From Bacteroidales bacterium UBA2939 (GTDB lineage Bacteria > Bacteroidota > Bacteroidia > Bacteroidales > P3), in the NCBI GenBank assembly GCA_002349055.1, contig DECD01000018.1, forward strand, positions 1-22,919: a stretch of DNA of 22,919 nt, in the 5' to 3' direction. Under the pieces are notes generated by a model that did no database searches, had not been told where the DNA came from, and saw only the letters and a program-made list of their open reading frames with translations. The number at the start of each line of letters is the position of its first letter. The first letter of the stretch is position 1. A program made the translations under genes and the position numbers. Below, piece after piece: positions 21,992 through 22,919 of the stretch.

Positions 21992-21999
21992 CAAAAATA
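21992..21999 (-). promoter_or_regulatory. Candidate Bacteroidetes promoter, -7 box TATTTTTG
   Basis: On the minus strand TATTTTTG fits the Bacteroidetes -7 consensus TAnnTTTG and lies about 19 bases before the ATG of the antitoxin-like gene. A TTGA stands in place of the -33 TTTG about 16 bases further upstream. This is the only such box I found close to a gene start. Confidence 0.4.
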
Positions 22000-22021
22000 A
22001 TATTATTTTTGGGTTCAAGAG

Positions 22022-22042
22022 ATTCCGGGTCAAGCCCGGAAT
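22022..22042. repeat. Palindrome ATTCCGGG-CCCGGAAT
   Basis: Perfect 8-base arms surround the loop TCAAG. The motif CCGGGTCAAGCCCGG is a dispersed repeat known from many unrelated bacterial genomes. It lies in the spacer upstream of the antitoxin-like gene. Confidence 0.75.
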
Positions 22043-22159
22043 GGGGGTTCGAAGCGTGCTTCAAGCGTACTTGAACGTAGGTTGAACATGGGTTGCGGCT
22101 TGCTTCTGGCTTACTGCTTATGAGCTTAGAGCTTACTGTTGGCTTGCCACTCGCTTGGC

Positions 22160-22915
22160 TTAAATGTGTTCCTCAACTCCTCTGAAGTGAACATTCAACT
22201 CGTGGAGGTGTTCAAGCAGGGTGCCGAGGGGGGTGCCTTCGGTCATCTTGGCGAAGGCGTTGACATCCTTGGGGAAGCACTTGCCGCCATAGCCGTATTT
22301 ACCGTCAGGGCCAGGAACGTAGGTGTGTGTGTCGTTGATGTAGCCCGAGAGGAGGATGCCGGTATGCACTTTGCGCCAGTCGGCCCCCATCTGCACACAG
22401 TACTCGCGGCAGGCGTTGAAGTAAGTGACTTTGTAGGCGCCAAACACGTTGTGCATGTACTTGGTAAGTTCAGCCTCCAAGGGAGTCATCACAGCGAATT
22501 TCTTACCCACGAAAATTCTGGAGAGGAGGTCTTGCTCTCCGGTGAAGGCCATCGTCTGCTTCTTGAAATCCTCTATGTGGGTACGTTCGCTGAGGAACTC
22601 CGGCATATAGTAGACCCTGTGGCCCGTCTCGCGGGTGAGCATGTCACTTGAGCCTGGAAGAATGGTAGTTCGGACAAAGACAGGAACATCGGGAAGCTTG
22701 CAAATGAGCTCCTTCATAAGCGTGAGGTCCTGCGTGCCGTCATCCTCGGTGGGGACATGTATCTGGAGAAATGCAACGTCGATACTGCTCAAATCGTCAT
22801 TATAGCCTTTGGCGGGGTCACTGACAAAAAGCTTGCAGTCGGGATTGTTGTGCTCCAGCCAATCCTTCAAAGCTCCACCAACGAATCCGCAGCCGATAAT
22901 ACCAACGTTAATCAT
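22160..22915 (-). CDS. Short UDP-glucose/nucleotide-sugar dehydrogenase without the C-terminal UDP-binding domain
   Basis: The 251-residue protein has the NAD-binding Rossmann start 'MINVGIIGCGFVGGALKDWL', with GCGFVG at 8-13. It also has 'IHVPTEDDGTQD', 'VFVRTTILPGSSDML', 'YMPEFLSER', 'AELTKYMHNVFGAYKVTYFN' and the active-site loop 'YGGKCFPKDVNAF' (Cys at about 213). Typical enzymes (oxidation of UDP-glucose to UDP-glucuronate) run to about 400-440 residues with a third domain that is absent here. The stop codon at 22160 is clean and the sequence after it is low-complexity. This is either a natural short subfamily or a trimmed gene. Its product would feed the UDP-GlcA 4-epimerase. Confidence 0.82.
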   Translation of the reverse strand: MINVGIIGCGFVGGALKDWLEHNNPDCKLFVSDPAKGYNDDLSSIDVAFLQIHVPTEDDGTQDLTLMKELICKLPDVPVFVRTTILPGSSDMLTRETGHRVYYMPEFLSERTHIEDFKKQTMAFTGEQDLLSRIFVGKKFAVMTPLEAELTKYMHNVFGAYKVTYFNACREYCVQMGADWRKVHTGILLSGYINDTHTYVPGPDGKYGYGGKCFPKDVNAFAKMTEGTPLGTLLEHLHELNVHFRGVEEHI

Positions 22916-22919
22916 CTGT

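Noticed and set aside
22139..22651. Plus-strand frame of 170 residues opposite the dehydrogenase
   Set aside because: It is antisense to the recognised dehydrogenase motifs and has no recognisable domain.

Overview
The window looks like a capsule or surface-polysaccharide locus from a Bacteroidales bacterium, most like Prevotella or a relative. The signs are a FimB/Mfa2-like lipoprotein, the sugar-nucleotide gene families, weak ribosome binding sites, one TAnnTTTG-type promoter candidate, and dense AT-rich spacer repeats. Every gene I support lies on the minus strand, so the window reads biologically from its right end to its left.

Right end (about 17.4-22.9 kb): a short UDP-sugar dehydrogenase, an orphan antitoxin-like protein, RfbA, a UDP-glucuronate 4-epimerase carrying a whole DUF559 nuclease domain inside one loop, and a FimB/Mfa2-like lipoprotein. 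Middle (11.6-16.9 kb): two tight operons that look like a defence island. One holds an unknown protein, a four-helix membrane protein and an NdpA-type nucleoid protein. The other holds an HNH nuclease, an ABC-type AAA ATPase and a DUF4435 protein, which together resemble a PARIS (AriA/AriB) system. Left part (0-10.8 kb): CapE, CapF and a CapG/WecB-type 2-epimerase (the UDP-N-acetyl-L-fucosamine route), an aldose-1-epimerase-like protein, ManC, and an AT-rich core of Wzx flippase, Wzy polymerase and a GT4 glycosyltransferase.

The genes fit a Wzx/Wzy-dependent polysaccharide. The sugar enzymes would supply dTDP-glucose, UDP-GlcA/GalA, UDP-FucNAc and GDP-mannose. The glycosyltransferase would build the repeat unit, Wzx would flip it and Wzy would polymerise it.

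The most unusual layer is superimposed on this locus. Four small stand-alone families often seen as selfish or intervening ORFs (DUF559, GIY-YIG, GxxExxY, four-helix-bundle IVP) sit within 14 kb. Three are bordered by their own repeat family, and the GIY-YIG gene has a weaker one-sided association. One (GxxExxY) exactly fills the capE-capF junction between short inverted repeats. One (DUF559) is inserted in frame in an enzyme, with flanking repeat units whose lengths are all multiples of three. Short heptamer repeats that also fill spacers are present in frame inside ManC, the 2-epimerase and CapF, always in the one reading register that lacks stop codons. I read this as an unrecognised family of repeat-delimited elements that are tolerated inside genes. 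That is an inference from one sequence and needs comparative testing.
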